From contig JAPYTP010000003.1 in NCBI GenBank assembly GCA_029941885.1, positions 4,798-45,878 of the forward strand: a DNA stretch of 41,081 bases. The letters are read 5' to 3'. A program made the translations under genes and the position numbers. This stretch comes from Myxococcota bacterium (lineage in GTDB: Bacteria; Myxococcota_A; UBA9160; UBA4427). How positions within the stretch are numbered: the first letter of the stretch is position 1; each line of letters begins with the position of its first letter. The notes under the pieces were generated by a model. That model was not told the DNA's origin, made no database searches, and saw only the letters and a list, made by a program, of their open reading frames with translations. Below are positions 17,328-25,686 of the stretch, piece after piece.

Positions 17328-19154
17328 ATGCCAGATGCCCTCGCCTATGAACCAGCGAAAAACGCCCCGACGAAGAATCAGCGCCTGCTGGAATGGGTGA
17401 CTCGGATCGCCGAGCTGACCCGGCCCGATTCGATCGAGTGGTGTGATGGATCGCAGCGAGAGTACGACCGCATGTTCGAGATCATGCTGTCCACCGGGAC
17501 CGCGGAGCGTCTGAACGACGCGACCCGTCCGAACAGCTACCTCGTACAGTCCGACCCCGCCGATGTCGCTCGCGTCGAAGATCGAACGTTCATCTGTTGC
17601 GAGAAGGTCGAGGATGCGGGGCCGACCAACAACTGGTGTGATCCGTCCGAGATGCGCGAGAAGCTCGAGGGCCTCTTCAGTGGCTCGATGCGGGGTCGCA
17701 CGATGTACGTGATCCCGTTCAGCATGGGACCGATCGGATCCCATATCGCGCATATCGGTGTGCAGATTTCCGACAGCCCCTACGTCGTCGCCAACATGCG
17801 GATCATGACGCGCATGGGCTCGAAGGTGCTCGATGTGCTGAGTGATCGGGGCGAGTTCGTGCCGTGTCTGCATTCGGTCGGTGCGCCGCTCGAGCCTGGG
17901 CAGGCGGACGTCGCCTGGCCCTGCGACGGCGAGAATAAATACATCGTCCACTTCCCCGAGTCGCGACAGATCTGGAGCTACGGATCTGGCTACGGCGGCA
18001 ACGCATTGCTGGGCAAGAAATGTTTCGCACTTCGAATCGCTTCGGCCATGGCGCGGGACGAGGGTTGGCTCGCAGAGCACATGCTGATTCTCAAGCTGAC
18101 GTCTCCGAGTGGAGAATCGAAATACGTCGCTGCGGCCTTTCCGAGCGCCTGCGGCAAGACGAACCTTGCGATGATGCAGCCGGTGGTCGACGGTTGGACG
18201 ATCGAGACTGTGGGCGACGACATCTGCTGGATGAAATTTGGCGGGGACGGACAGCTCTACGCGATCAACCCGGAGGCCGGATTCTTCGGCGTCGCACCGG
18301 GCACGAGTCACAAGTCCAACCCGAACGCCATGCGCGGACTCGAGCGTAATTGCATCTTCACGAACGTGGCGAAGACCGACGATGGTGACGTCTGGTGGGA
18401 AGCGATGGGCGAGAAGCCTGCACACCTCATCGACTGGCGCGGCGACGATTGGTCCCCCGAGAGCGAGACTCCCGCGGCCCATCCGAACGCACGTTTCACG
18501 GCGCCGGCGAGCCAATGTCCCGTCATCGCACAGGAATGGGAGAACCCGGACGGCGTGCCGATCAGCGCGATCTTGTTCGGTGGGCGGCGTGCAACCGTCG
18601 TACCGCTCGTGCACGAATCGCGCGATTGGAGCCACGGAACCTTCCTGGGCTCGATCATCTCGAGCGAGAAGACGGCCGCGGCTGCGGGCACGGTCGGGGA
18701 GCTGCGACGGGATCCGATGGCGATGCTGCCCTTCTGCGGATACAACATGGCGGACTACTTTAGCCATTGGCTCGAGATCGGTCGCCGCGAAGGTGCCCAG
18801 CTTCCGCGAATCTTCTACGTCAACTGGTTCCGCAAGGGCGACAACGGAGAATTTCTCTGGCCGGGCTTCGGCGAGAACAGCCGCGTGCTCAAGTGGGTCC
18901 ACGAGCGCTGCGCGGAGAAGGTCAGTGGCATCGAGTCGCCGATCGGTGTGCTGCCGGCCAAGGGTGAGCTCGATCTCGACGGACTCGAAATCAGTGAGGC
19001 TGCGCTCGAAACGCTGACTACGGTCGATGTCGAGGGTTGGCTCTCGGAGATTCCGAAGATCCGCGAGTTCTACTCGGACTTTGGGAACCAGATGCCCAGT
19101 GAACTCGAGAGTGAGCTCGATGCGCTCGAGGCGCGGTTGCGGGAAGCCAACTAG
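17328..19154 (+). CDS. pckG: Phosphoenolpyruvate carboxykinase (GTP)
   Basis: 608 residues, full length for the GTP-dependent family. The ATG at 17328 is preferred over TTG 17307 because GGAGAG (17312-17317) lies about 10 nt upstream and the TTG falls inside the terminator T run. Diagnostic motifs: [20 protein letters not shown] (substrate/Mn site region), the GTP-PEPCK P-loop with reactive cysteine PSACGKTN, the kinase-2-like segment with [22 protein letters not shown], and the guanine-pocket region [19 protein letters not shown]. It converts oxaloacetate and GTP to PEP, CO2 and GDP, in gluconeogenesis or, in reverse, anaplerosis. Cytoplasmic. It is probably monocistronic or controlled by the leader hairpin. 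No other gluconeogenic gene is nearby. Confidence 0.97.
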   Translation: MPDALAYEPAKNAPTKNQRLLEWVTRIAELTRPDSIEWCDGSQREYDRMFEIMLSTGTAERLNDATRPNSYLVQSDPADVARVEDRTFICCEKVEDAGPTNNWCDPSEMREKLEGLFSGSMRGRTMYVIPFSMGPIGSHIAHIGVQISDSPYVVANMRIMTRMGSKVLDVLSDRGEFVPCLHSVGAPLEPGQADVAWPCDGENKYIVHFPESRQIWSYGSGYGGNALLGKKCFALRIASAMARDEGWLAEHMLILKLTSPSGESKYVAAAFPSACGKTNLAMMQPVVDGWTIETVGDDICWMKFGGDGQLYAINPEAGFFGVAPGTSHKSNPNAMRGLERNCIFTNVAKTDDGDVWWEAMGEKPAHLIDWRGDDWSPESETPAAHPNARFTAPASQCPVIAQEWENPDGVPISAILFGGRRATVVPLVHESRDWSHGTFLGSIISSEKTAAAAGTVGELRRDPMAMLPFCGYNMADYFSHWLEIGRREGAQLPRIFYVNWFRKGDNGEFLWPGFGENSRVLKWVHERCAEKVSGIESPIGVLPAKGELDLDGLEISEAALETLTTVDVEGWLSEIPKIREFYSDFGNQMPSELESELDALEARLREAN

Positions 19155-19230
19155 CAGTCGATTCGCACGATCTGATTCGGTCTCGCGCGGTTTCGAAGCG
19201 AGTCCCGCCCGCCGCTGTTATCCTGTTGCC

Positions 19231-20046
19231 ATGTACGCTGACGCCGCGGATGCCCAGGCTCTGTGCCGCACCTACCTCGCTCATCGCGCACTCGGAGCCG
19301 AAGAACTCGAGGGCCCCGGTTGCCGAGCCGTCCGCCAGGATCAGGCGCCGATCGTGTTCGACGTCAACCACGTCCAGGTGAACGGCGAGATCGAGGCCGA
19401 TCGCATGCTCTCCTTCCTCGATTCCAGTTTCGAGGATCGAAACTACCGCCAGATTCTGACGACGCCCTTCGCAGCGCCGAGCCTGGAAGCGCGGCTCTAC
19501 CAGGAGGGATTCGAGCCAGATCCGACCTTGCACGGCCTGCTATCGGGCGAGCTGTCGGGGCCCGCACCGCGGCGCGTCGAGATCCTTCCGCTGTCCGCAG
19601 AAGAGGATTGGCGGCGCCTCGACCGCCTGGTCCGCGCCAATCACGTCGAGACGGATGCGAAGCGTGGCCAATCGATTTTCAGCGAGGAGCTGACTCGACA
19701 GATTCAATGGGTCCGGCGACTGACCGCCCCGGAGATCCACTTTTTCATGGCGTGGATCGACGAGGAGCCCGTCGCCTTCCTATCGTCCTGGCCGGGTATC
19801 GGGGGGGTCGGGATGATCGAGGATCTCTTCACCCTCCCGAGCCATCGAATGCGTGGAATCGCCCGTGCACTGATCCATCACTGCGTGGCAGACGCCCGGG
19901 CGCGCGGAGCGGAGTCGGTCCTGATCGGATCCGAGACCGACGACACCCCGAAAGAAATCTACGCGGCGATGGGCTTCGCGCCGACCTGTGTGACGCGGAG
20001 CTGGCTCAAGCAGGTTTCGCCCCACGCGTCCGCTGACGCCCTCTGA
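19231..20046 (+). CDS. GNAT family N-acetyltransferase
   Basis: 271 residues from ATG 19231. The C-terminal part (about 120-265) is a GNAT fold: a strand motif IHFFMAWIDEEPVAFLSSWP, then motif A, GMIEDLFTLPSHRMRGIARALIHHC, with the R/Q-x-x-G-x-A-like acetyl-CoA loop RMRGIARA, then the IYAAMGF motif B region. Residues 1-115 look like a degenerate first GNAT-like lobe (LYQEGFEPDPTLHGL), giving the two-lobe size of some GNAT proteins. The substrate cannot be told. There is no good ribosome site near the ATG. It ends 12 nt from argG, which runs the opposite way, with no clear terminator between them. Confidence 0.82.
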   Translation: MYADAADAQALCRTYLAHRALGAEELEGPGCRAVRQDQAPIVFDVNHVQVNGEIEADRMLSFLDSSFEDRNYRQILTTPFAAPSLEARLYQEGFEPDPTLHGLLSGELSGPAPRRVEILPLSAEEDWRRLDRLVRANHVETDAKRGQSIFSEELTRQIQWVRRLTAPEIHFFMAWIDEEPVAFLSSWPGIGGVGMIEDLFTLPSHRMRGIARALIHHCVADARARGAESVLIGSETDDTPKEIYAAMGFAPTCVTRSWLKQVSPHASADAL

Positions 20047-20058
20047 TCAGCGGTTCGA

Positions 20059-21306
20059 TCAATCTTCCCAAGCCGGTGCAACGATCTGCCCGGCTCGGGC
20101 CATCGCGATCGCCTCCGCGCTCTGGACCTCGACGAAACCCTGGCTGCTCGCCGGGTTCAACCCGTCGCTCGCCTCCATCGAAGCATCGGCGGGGTTGTAG
20201 AGCGAGGCGGGAACATCCGTCAGCTGCTGGAAGAAGAGATTGCCCTTGTAGAGCCCCAACTCGACCGTGCCGCTCGCGTTTGCGGCCATTACGTCGATCG
20301 AGGCGATCGCCGCTCGGGGCGCCGGGTCGAAGAGGCGACCGTCGTAGATGTGGTCCGACACGAGCGTCGACATCTGCTGAAAGAGGCGGGTCGCCCGGCG
20401 ATCGAGCACGGCCTGATAAACGGCTTCGAGGCCGCGACCGAGGAGCTCCATTCCGGGGGCCTCGTAAACGCCGCGGCTCTTCGTTCCGATGATCCGGTTC
20501 TCGAGTGCGTTCGAGATGCCGATGCCGTTTCGACCGGCGACCTCGTTCGCTTCGACGAGTATGTCGAAGGTGCTTCGGGTCTTTCCATTCAGCTCGACGC
20601 AGATGCCCTTCTCGTAGCGCAGTCTCACGGTTTCGATTCTGTCCGGCGCATCGTGGGGCCAGACGGCCATCGTGGGGTCGACGATCGTGGCGGGCGTCTC
20701 GAGGGACTCGAGATCTTCGGCCTCGTGGGAGAGGCCCGCGATGTTGGCGTCCGTCGAGTAGCGCTTGGCGGGACCCGTCGAGGCTTCGATGCCCCTGTCC
20801 TCGAGATAGCGGGCCATTTCCTTGCGGCCGGGAAATTGCTCGAGGAGCTTCGGGTCACGCCAGGCGGCATAGACCTTCATCTCGGGGGCGAGGACGTTGG
20901 TGTAGCGCTCGAAGCGGAGCTGGTCGTTGCCACGGCCGGTCGCGCCATGGGCGAGGACCGTGCAGCCTTCGGCCCGCATGGCCCCGAGGAGACCGTGGAC
21001 GGTCACCGCGCGGGCGATGCCCGTGGTATTCCAGTAGCCGCCGTCATAGCGGGCCTGGGCCTTGACGACGAGCATCGCGGCCTTGGCCATGGCGTCCTTC
21101 AGATCGACGATGCGGGTCTCGGCGCCGGTCGGCGCCATGCGACGCGCCACGTCCTGGATATCACTCTCGTCCGGCTGGGCGAGGTCGGCGGTAAACCCGA
21201 CCACGTCGAGGCCCGCTTCGATCAGGCGTGCGGTGACCGACTTGCTGTCGAGTCCGCCTGAAACACATATTCCAATCTTCTCGCCGTCGAGATCACCGAT
21301 CCGCAT
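20059..21306 (-). CDS. argG: Argininosuccinate synthase
   Basis: 415 residues on the minus strand, ATG at 21306. The N-terminal ATP pyrophosphatase PP-loop reads SGGLDS (family usually SGGLDTS). Further family landmarks are ADLAQPDE (aspartate/citrulline region), NTTGIARAV, the GATGRGNDQLRFE segment that matches the family KGND site, STDANIAG, and NGIGISNALENRIIGTKSRGVYEAPG. The enzyme joins citrulline and aspartate with ATP to argininosuccinate in arginine synthesis. No argF, argH or argR lies in the window, so the gene is separated from the rest of the pathway here. It is 150 nt downstream of a minus-strand cytochrome gene, and a strong hairpin separates the two. The C-terminus after PADASMEASDGLNP is Ser/Ala-rich but in family register. 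Confidence 0.95.
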   Translation of the reverse strand: MRIGDLDGEKIGICVSGGLDSKSVTARLIEAGLDVVGFTADLAQPDESDIQDVARRMAPTGAETRIVDLKDAMAKAAMLVVKAQARYDGGYWNTTGIARAVTVHGLLGAMRAEGCTVLAHGATGRGNDQLRFERYTNVLAPEMKVYAAWRDPKLLEQFPGRKEMARYLEDRGIEASTGPAKRYSTDANIAGLSHEAEDLESLETPATIVDPTMAVWPHDAPDRIETVRLRYEKGICVELNGKTRSTFDILVEANEVAGRNGIGISNALENRIIGTKSRGVYEAPGMELLGRGLEAVYQAVLDRRATRLFQQMSTLVSDHIYDGRLFDPAPRAAIASIDVMAANASGTVELGLYKGNLFFQQLTDVPASLYNPADASMEASDGLNPASSQGFVEVQSAEAIAMARAGQIVAPAWED

Positions 21307-21381
21307 TCCATCTCCGATTCGCGCTCCGAACTCGTTCCACAGAGACGTTGCGCGCGAGGCTCGCCCACAGAGAGTAGGCCA

Positions 21382-21417
21382 CCGGCTCGCGACCCCGGGC
21401 GGGGCGGAGCGAGCCGG
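21382..21417 (-). promoter_or_regulatory. Strong GC hairpin between the pentaheme gene and argG
   Basis: Perfect 9-bp arms (CCGGCTCGC 21382-21390, GCGAGCCGG 21409-21417) enclose an 18-nt loop that itself contains CCCC/GGGG (21393-21396, 21401-21404). No T run follows on either strand, so it is not a classical intrinsic terminator. It is upstream of argG on the minus strand and may be an RNA-stabilising or attenuating structure in the argG leader. Confidence 0.5.
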
Positions 21418-21456
21418 ACCATAGCAAGCCGTTCTCGATCTGAGCCTCGGGCCGGT

Positions 21457-22896
21457 CTAGATCCCGGAGAGCTTCGCTTGTAGGGATTTGAACGCCTTCT
21501 TGGCGCGGTCGGGATTCCACGTGTCGGGATCCTCGACGGTGCCCAGCAGCTTCGACAGCTCGCCCTGCTCGAGGGAGTCGTAGGTCGCGTCGTCGATCAT
21601 CGATTCGGCGTAGTAGCTGTACACGATGCTCTGGAGGGCCATGGCGGCCTGCTCCGAACCCGCATAGTCGGTGTATTCGCCATCGACGGCCGCCGTGAGG
21701 ATATTCTTCGACAATTTGCGCAGCACCTTCGCATCGACCTTCCATTTCTCGAGCCTGGGCAGCAATTTCGCGATCTTCGAGCGGATCGCCTTCGCGGTCT
21801 TCTCGGAGCTGCCGCGACCCTCGCTCGTGGCCTGGTGGAGCGTGCGAAGATCCGCGCGGAGCTTCTTGGATGTGCCGGGGTCCACGAGCGCGACCGCCTG
21901 TACGAGCATCAGGAAATTGGCGTCGTTCAGGCGCACGACACCGGGTCCGAGACCGGTACTCTTGCGTGGGCGCCAGCGTCTTTGTTTGTCGATCGTGTGG
22001 TGACACGCCTGGCAGTCGTAGAGTACGAGTTCCGGAAAGATTCCGAGTCGGTTCCGATTCGGATCGAGCATCGCATCGAGCACTTCGTCCACTGCAACCG
22101 CCTGTCCGATCGCCCAGAGTTTGACGTCGTTAGGCGCCTGTTTGCCTCGCTTCGTGTAGTCCTGGTCGGGCTCCCAGTGATAGGGCTGCAGGATCGAGAA
22201 GAGCGCCAGTTCAAAGCTTTGGCGCGGATGGCCCGCGCCCATCAGGCGATGGTCGACGAATTTCTTGCGATCACCGAAATGGCACGAGAGGCAGAGGCGG
22301 GCTCGCGCCACCGGCTCGTCCGTCGGGTAAAGGCCGAGTTCGATGTTCTTTGCATGGCTGCTTCCGGAATCGTGGGGGCGGAGATAGCGTTCGGCACCTC
22401 CGTGGCAACCTTCGCAGCCAATCCCGTCGTCGATTCGGAAGGCGTTGTTTTCCGTTCGTCGCATGTTCATCGGTGGATTGTCTGCGTGACAGTCGAGACA
22501 GAGACTGTCTTCATGGGGCTTCTTCTTGCGGCCGAGGTTTCGCGAAATTCGCTTGGAGTCGCGGTTCAAGAGGATCTTGTACGCACGCGTGGCGTGACGA
22601 TCTTCGTCCACCCAGATCGAGTATTCGTTCTGCATCACGTTGCGATCGTTGCGCGGAGCGGCGGAGCCGTGGCAAGTGCTTCCATCGCAGCTCGACACAC
22701 CCTCGTGCTTGTCCTTCGCATATTGCGGGATCACCGGTGGTTCGGCTCCCGCGGCCTCGGTCAGCAAAACCGAGGCCGCGACGAGCATTGCCAGGAGATG
22801 GGCCAGGGCGCGCACTCGTCCCTCGCGATTCCGTGCACAGTGTTGCGTCAGATCGTCTCGTGGTTCATCGCGCAGGATCAACTCTCGTCGCTTCAT
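21457..22896 (-). CDS. Exported pentaheme cytochrome c, cytochrome c554-like
   Basis: 479 residues on the minus strand. An N-terminal hydrophobic segment (about 31-49, LAHLLAMLVAASVLL then AAGAEPP) indicates export; the charged 30 residues before it suggest that the real start may be an internal ATG. Haem motifs in order: CDGSTCH (a CX4CH variant), CLDCH, CEGCH, CLSCH and CQACH. The context around them (STCHGS, CEGCHGGAERYLRPHDSGSSH, CLSCHFGD, RLMGAGHPRQSFEL) is reminiscent of the cytochrome c554/c' family of redox partners. The C-terminal 170 residues are helical, Lys-rich and haem-free. It lies away from the conduit operon and on the other strand, so it is probably separately regulated, though it could be a periplasmic carrier for it. 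Its redox partner is not known. Confidence 0.82.
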   Translation of the reverse strand: MKRRELILRDEPRDDLTQHCARNREGRVRALAHLLAMLVAASVLLTEAAGAEPPVIPQYAKDKHEGVSSCDGSTCHGSAAPRNDRNVMQNEYSIWVDEDRHATRAYKILLNRDSKRISRNLGRKKKPHEDSLCLDCHADNPPMNMRRTENNAFRIDDGIGCEGCHGGAERYLRPHDSGSSHAKNIELGLYPTDEPVARARLCLSCHFGDRKKFVDHRLMGAGHPRQSFELALFSILQPYHWEPDQDYTKRGKQAPNDVKLWAIGQAVAVDEVLDAMLDPNRNRLGIFPELVLYDCQACHHTIDKQRRWRPRKSTGLGPGVVRLNDANFLMLVQAVALVDPGTSKKLRADLRTLHQATSEGRGSSEKTAKAIRSKIAKLLPRLEKWKVDAKVLRKLSKNILTAAVDGEYTDYAGSEQAAMALQSIVYSYYAESMIDDATYDSLEQGELSKLLGTVEDPDTWNPDRAKKAFKSLQAKLSGI

Positions 22897-23106
22897 TCGA
22901 ACCCCTCGGCCGACCCTCGAATCTTCGCATAGCCTGCGAGTTCATCCCGGCCGTCTTTGATCGCCCCCGATACTAACCCTGACCCGCGAAGTCGTCGCGA
23001 CATCGGACGGGTGTGATCGCCTGGGGTGCGCGGTAGAATTGCCCTCACGGTCGGCCCTGCACCGGTTCTCGGCTCGACGAAATCGATTAGGAGGTTCCAC
23101 CCTGGC

Positions 23107-23631
23107 ATGCTCCGCATACTCTTCCCTCCGTTTTCCTCTCGTCCCTTTTTCCTCTCTCGGGCTTCCCGTTTTTCAGCTTCGTCCGGGGGCGGACTAGTCT
23201 CGATACTGGTCAGTGGCCTTTTTCTTGTCTCGTTTGCCCTCTCGTCGACCTCTCGTGCGGAATCCGGGCTGCCTCGCAGTGAGCGGCCAGACGCCGGCCG
23301 GGTCTATTTCATCACGCCCGACGATGGCCAAACGCTCTCCTCACCGCTGGTCGTCCGCTTTGGCCTCCATGGGATGGGCGTCGCTCCCGCCGGCGTGCAG
23401 AAGGCCGGGACCGGACATCATCACCTCGTCATCGACGCTGAACTTCCGCCGTTGGATCTGCCCGTCCCCAAGAGTGCGACCTACCGCCACTTCGGGAAGG
23501 GGCAGACCGAGGTCGAACTCGATCTCGCGGCGGGTGAGCATACGCTGCAACTCCTCCTCGCCGATCATTTGCACATTCCCCACGACCCGGCCGTCGTCTC
23601 CCGGCGGATTTCGATCGTGGTGAGGGAGTAG
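23107..23631 (+). CDS. DUF4399 domain exported protein
   Basis: 174 residues from ATG 23107; AGGAGG lies at 23089-23094, 12 nt upstream. The N-terminus is Ser/Arg/Phe-rich with a hydrophobic core (GGLVSILVSGLFLVSFALSS) and SRA-E, a likely signal peptide ending near residue 51. The mature part is a complete DUF4399 domain: VYFITPDDGQTLSSPLVVRFGLHGMGVAPAG, GTGHHHLVID, then HFGKGQTEVELDLAAGEHTL and LLADHLHIPHDP. The His cluster (GHHH, HLHIPH) would suit metal binding, which is a guess. The domain is common in small periplasmic proteins with no assigned role. It is divergent from the pentaheme cytochrome gene across a 210-nt gap that could hold promoters for both. Confidence 0.85.
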   Translation: MLRILFPPFSSRPFFLSRASRFSASSGGGLVSILVSGLFLVSFALSSTSRAESGLPRSERPDAGRVYFITPDDGQTLSSPLVVRFGLHGMGVAPAGVQKAGTGHHHLVIDAELPPLDLPVPKSATYRHFGKGQTEVELDLAAGEHTLQLLLADHLHIPHDPAVVSRRISIVVRE

Positions 23632-23770
23632 TCCGCTCTGTCGATTCCAGACGACTACATCGTTATCGTTCCGACCGGATGGCCGACACGCTATGGGGTC
23701 TCCTTCTCGGAGGGCAAGGCGGAGGGCATGCGACGTCCCGGATGCGGCCCGCTGCCGGCGCCTCCTCCAG

Positions 23771-25666
23771 ATGGATAGACCGATGACGCGAGACGATGGG
23801 CAGGATTCCGAGGCCGGCGCGACAGAGCGAGAAAGTGATGAAGCTTCCGCCGCCGCTGCCGAGACTTGTGTTCTGACCGACGAGGATGCCGCCGCGACCT
23901 CGGCCGAGGACGATGACCGAACCCAGCTGGTCGGTCGGGGCTTTTCCCCGGCCGAACAAGGCCCGAGCGTCGAAGAGTCAGGCGATCGGGCAGCGTTTTC
24001 AGTGAAGCCAACCCGAGTACTCGATCCCTCGGTCGCGGGGGGTTCCTCGGACGAGGCTCCAGGAGCATCCGGTGCATCCGCGCTGGCGGATACCCGGGTC
24101 CTCGACGATCCCGACAAGACGGCACCGCCGCCTGTGGGCGCTTCTGAATCGACTCCGGCCGCCGAAGCTCCGCCCGCAGCGCGTCCCGCTGCGCCCACGC
24201 CGATCGATTCCGAGCGTGGACTCTTGCCCGGTACGGTTCTCTTCGGCGAATACGAGATTGTGAACGTGCTCGGTGTGGGGGGAATGGGCGAGGTCTACCG
24301 CGCGAAACATCGCCGCCTGGAGGAGCACCGGGCGATCAAGGTCATGCACGCCGAGCTCTCCAGGAAGAAGGGCGCGGGCGAGTTCTTCTACCGAGAAGCG
24401 AAGGCGCTGCTCGCCGTTCGCCACCCCGCCGTCGTGCATTGCCACGACCTGCTCTCCGATGATGAGGGGCGGGTCTATCTGATCATGGAGATGATCGAGG
24501 GGATCCCCCTTTCGAAGAAGATGAACGACGGACCCCTCTCCCCGGATGACGTCGCGATCCTGGGGGCCCGTGTCGCTCACGGTCTGTCCGCTGCTCATCG
24601 CAAGGGCGTGATTCATCGCGATGTCTCTCCCGACAATATCGTGCTTCCGAACGGCCGGGTTCAGGAAGCCAAGATCATCGACTTCGGGATCGCGAAACTG
24701 CTCGATGACGGAGAGGGAACGATCGTCGACGGCTTCAAGGGGAAACTCTCCTACGCGTCCCCCGAGCAGCTCGGTTTTTTCGGCGGCAAGATCGACGGCC
24801 GCTCCGATTTCTACAGCCTTGGCCTCGTTCTCGTCGCGGCCGCGCAAGGACGGCCGATGGGCATGGGGACGACCGTCGTCGAAGCGGTGGACGCGCGCCG
24901 CAGTTTAGAGACGCTGCCCGACGAGATTCCCGTCGGATTGCGGTCGGCCATCCAGCCTCTGCTCGCACTCGACCCCGACGATCGTCCCAAATACGTTGAT
25001 CGGCTCTTCGTGGTACCTGGTGGTTTGGACGGCGCTACGGATACCGGTTCGATCTCGACAGGCGGGGTGGTTCGAAGTGGGGGCGCGAAGCAGAAGAGTC
25101 AGAGTCGCACCGGATTGATCGCGGGGGCGGGGGTGGCGGCGGCGATCCTGGTCGGAGGCGGGCTCTATCTGGGTCTTAGGGATGGGGGGGCGACGACGGA
25201 TCCCGGGGTGGCGATCGAATCCCGAGAAACACGCGACGAGGGCGGGAAGGCCGTCGTCGAGGGCGCTTCGCCCGCGGAACCGAGTCGGGGGGCCGTCGAG
25301 GAGAAAAAGCCCGCCACAATCGCTAAGCAGCCCGAGGCTCCAAAGCCACGTCGAGTGAGTGCGGGGGATCGAATCAAGATCATCGGACTGATCAACAACG
25401 CGAGGCTCGCCCTCGAAGAGAATCGCTTGATGTCGCCCGCGAACGACAATGCCTACGATCGCTACCGCCGAGTACTCGAACTCGATCCCTCGGACAAGCG
25501 TGCGAAGGTTGGACTTCGTGAGGTAGCCGCGCGTTATGTCGGCATGGCGGACCGGGCAGTCACGAAGGGCAATCTCGATCAGGCCCGGACCTTCGTGGAT
25601 CGTGCCAAGCGCGCCGACTCAGCCTACTCCGGCATCGCGACCCTCGAGGCACGGCTGTCGAACTGA
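23771..25666 (+). CDS. Hanks-type Ser/Thr protein kinase with C-terminal transmembrane helix
   Basis: 631 residues if started at ATG 23771; ATG 23783 and 23693 are alternatives and none has a good ribosome site. Residues 1-150 are acidic, Ala/Ser/Thr/Pro-rich and probably disordered. The kinase domain runs from about 161 to 410: glycine loop GVGGMGEVY, Lys in AIKVM, catalytic HRDVSPDN (D284), DFGIAK, and SYASPEQL with GRSDFYSLG. All key residues are present, so it should be active. A transmembrane helix lies at about 449-469 (LIAGAGVAAAILVGGGLYLGL). The extracytoplasmic tail (about 470-631) is charged and then helical, TPR-like (NAYDRYRRVLELDPSDKRA). It is a receptor-type signalling kinase. 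Targets unknown; the FHA-cytochrome in this window is one conceivable type of partner. Confidence 0.88.
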   Translation: MDRPMTRDDGQDSEAGATERESDEASAAAAETCVLTDEDAAATSAEDDDRTQLVGRGFSPAEQGPSVEESGDRAAFSVKPTRVLDPSVAGGSSDEAPGASGASALADTRVLDDPDKTAPPPVGASESTPAAEAPPAARPAAPTPIDSERGLLPGTVLFGEYEIVNVLGVGGMGEVYRAKHRRLEEHRAIKVMHAELSRKKGAGEFFYREAKALLAVRHPAVVHCHDLLSDDEGRVYLIMEMIEGIPLSKKMNDGPLSPDDVAILGARVAHGLSAAHRKGVIHRDVSPDNIVLPNGRVQEAKIIDFGIAKLLDDGEGTIVDGFKGKLSYASPEQLGFFGGKIDGRSDFYSLGLVLVAAAQGRPMGMGTTVVEAVDARRSLETLPDEIPVGLRSAIQPLLALDPDDRPKYVDRLFVVPGGLDGATDTGSISTGGVVRSGGAKQKSQSRTGLIAGAGVAAAILVGGGLYLGLRDGGATTDPGVAIESRETRDEGGKAVVEGASPAEPSRGAVEEKKPATIAKQPEAPKPRRVSAGDRIKIIGLINNARLALEENRLMSPANDNAYDRYRRVLELDPSDKRAKVGLREVAARYVGMADRAVTKGNLDQARTFVDRAKRADSAYSGIATLEARLSN

Positions 25667-25686
25667 TCTGACTGGAGATCGTCCGG

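Noticed and set aside
17211..18902. A 563-codon minus-strand frame opposite pckG
   Set aside because: pckG is unambiguous and the antisense product has no family features. Similar shadows at 4150-5469, 8131-9594 and 12581-13813 were rejected for the same reason.
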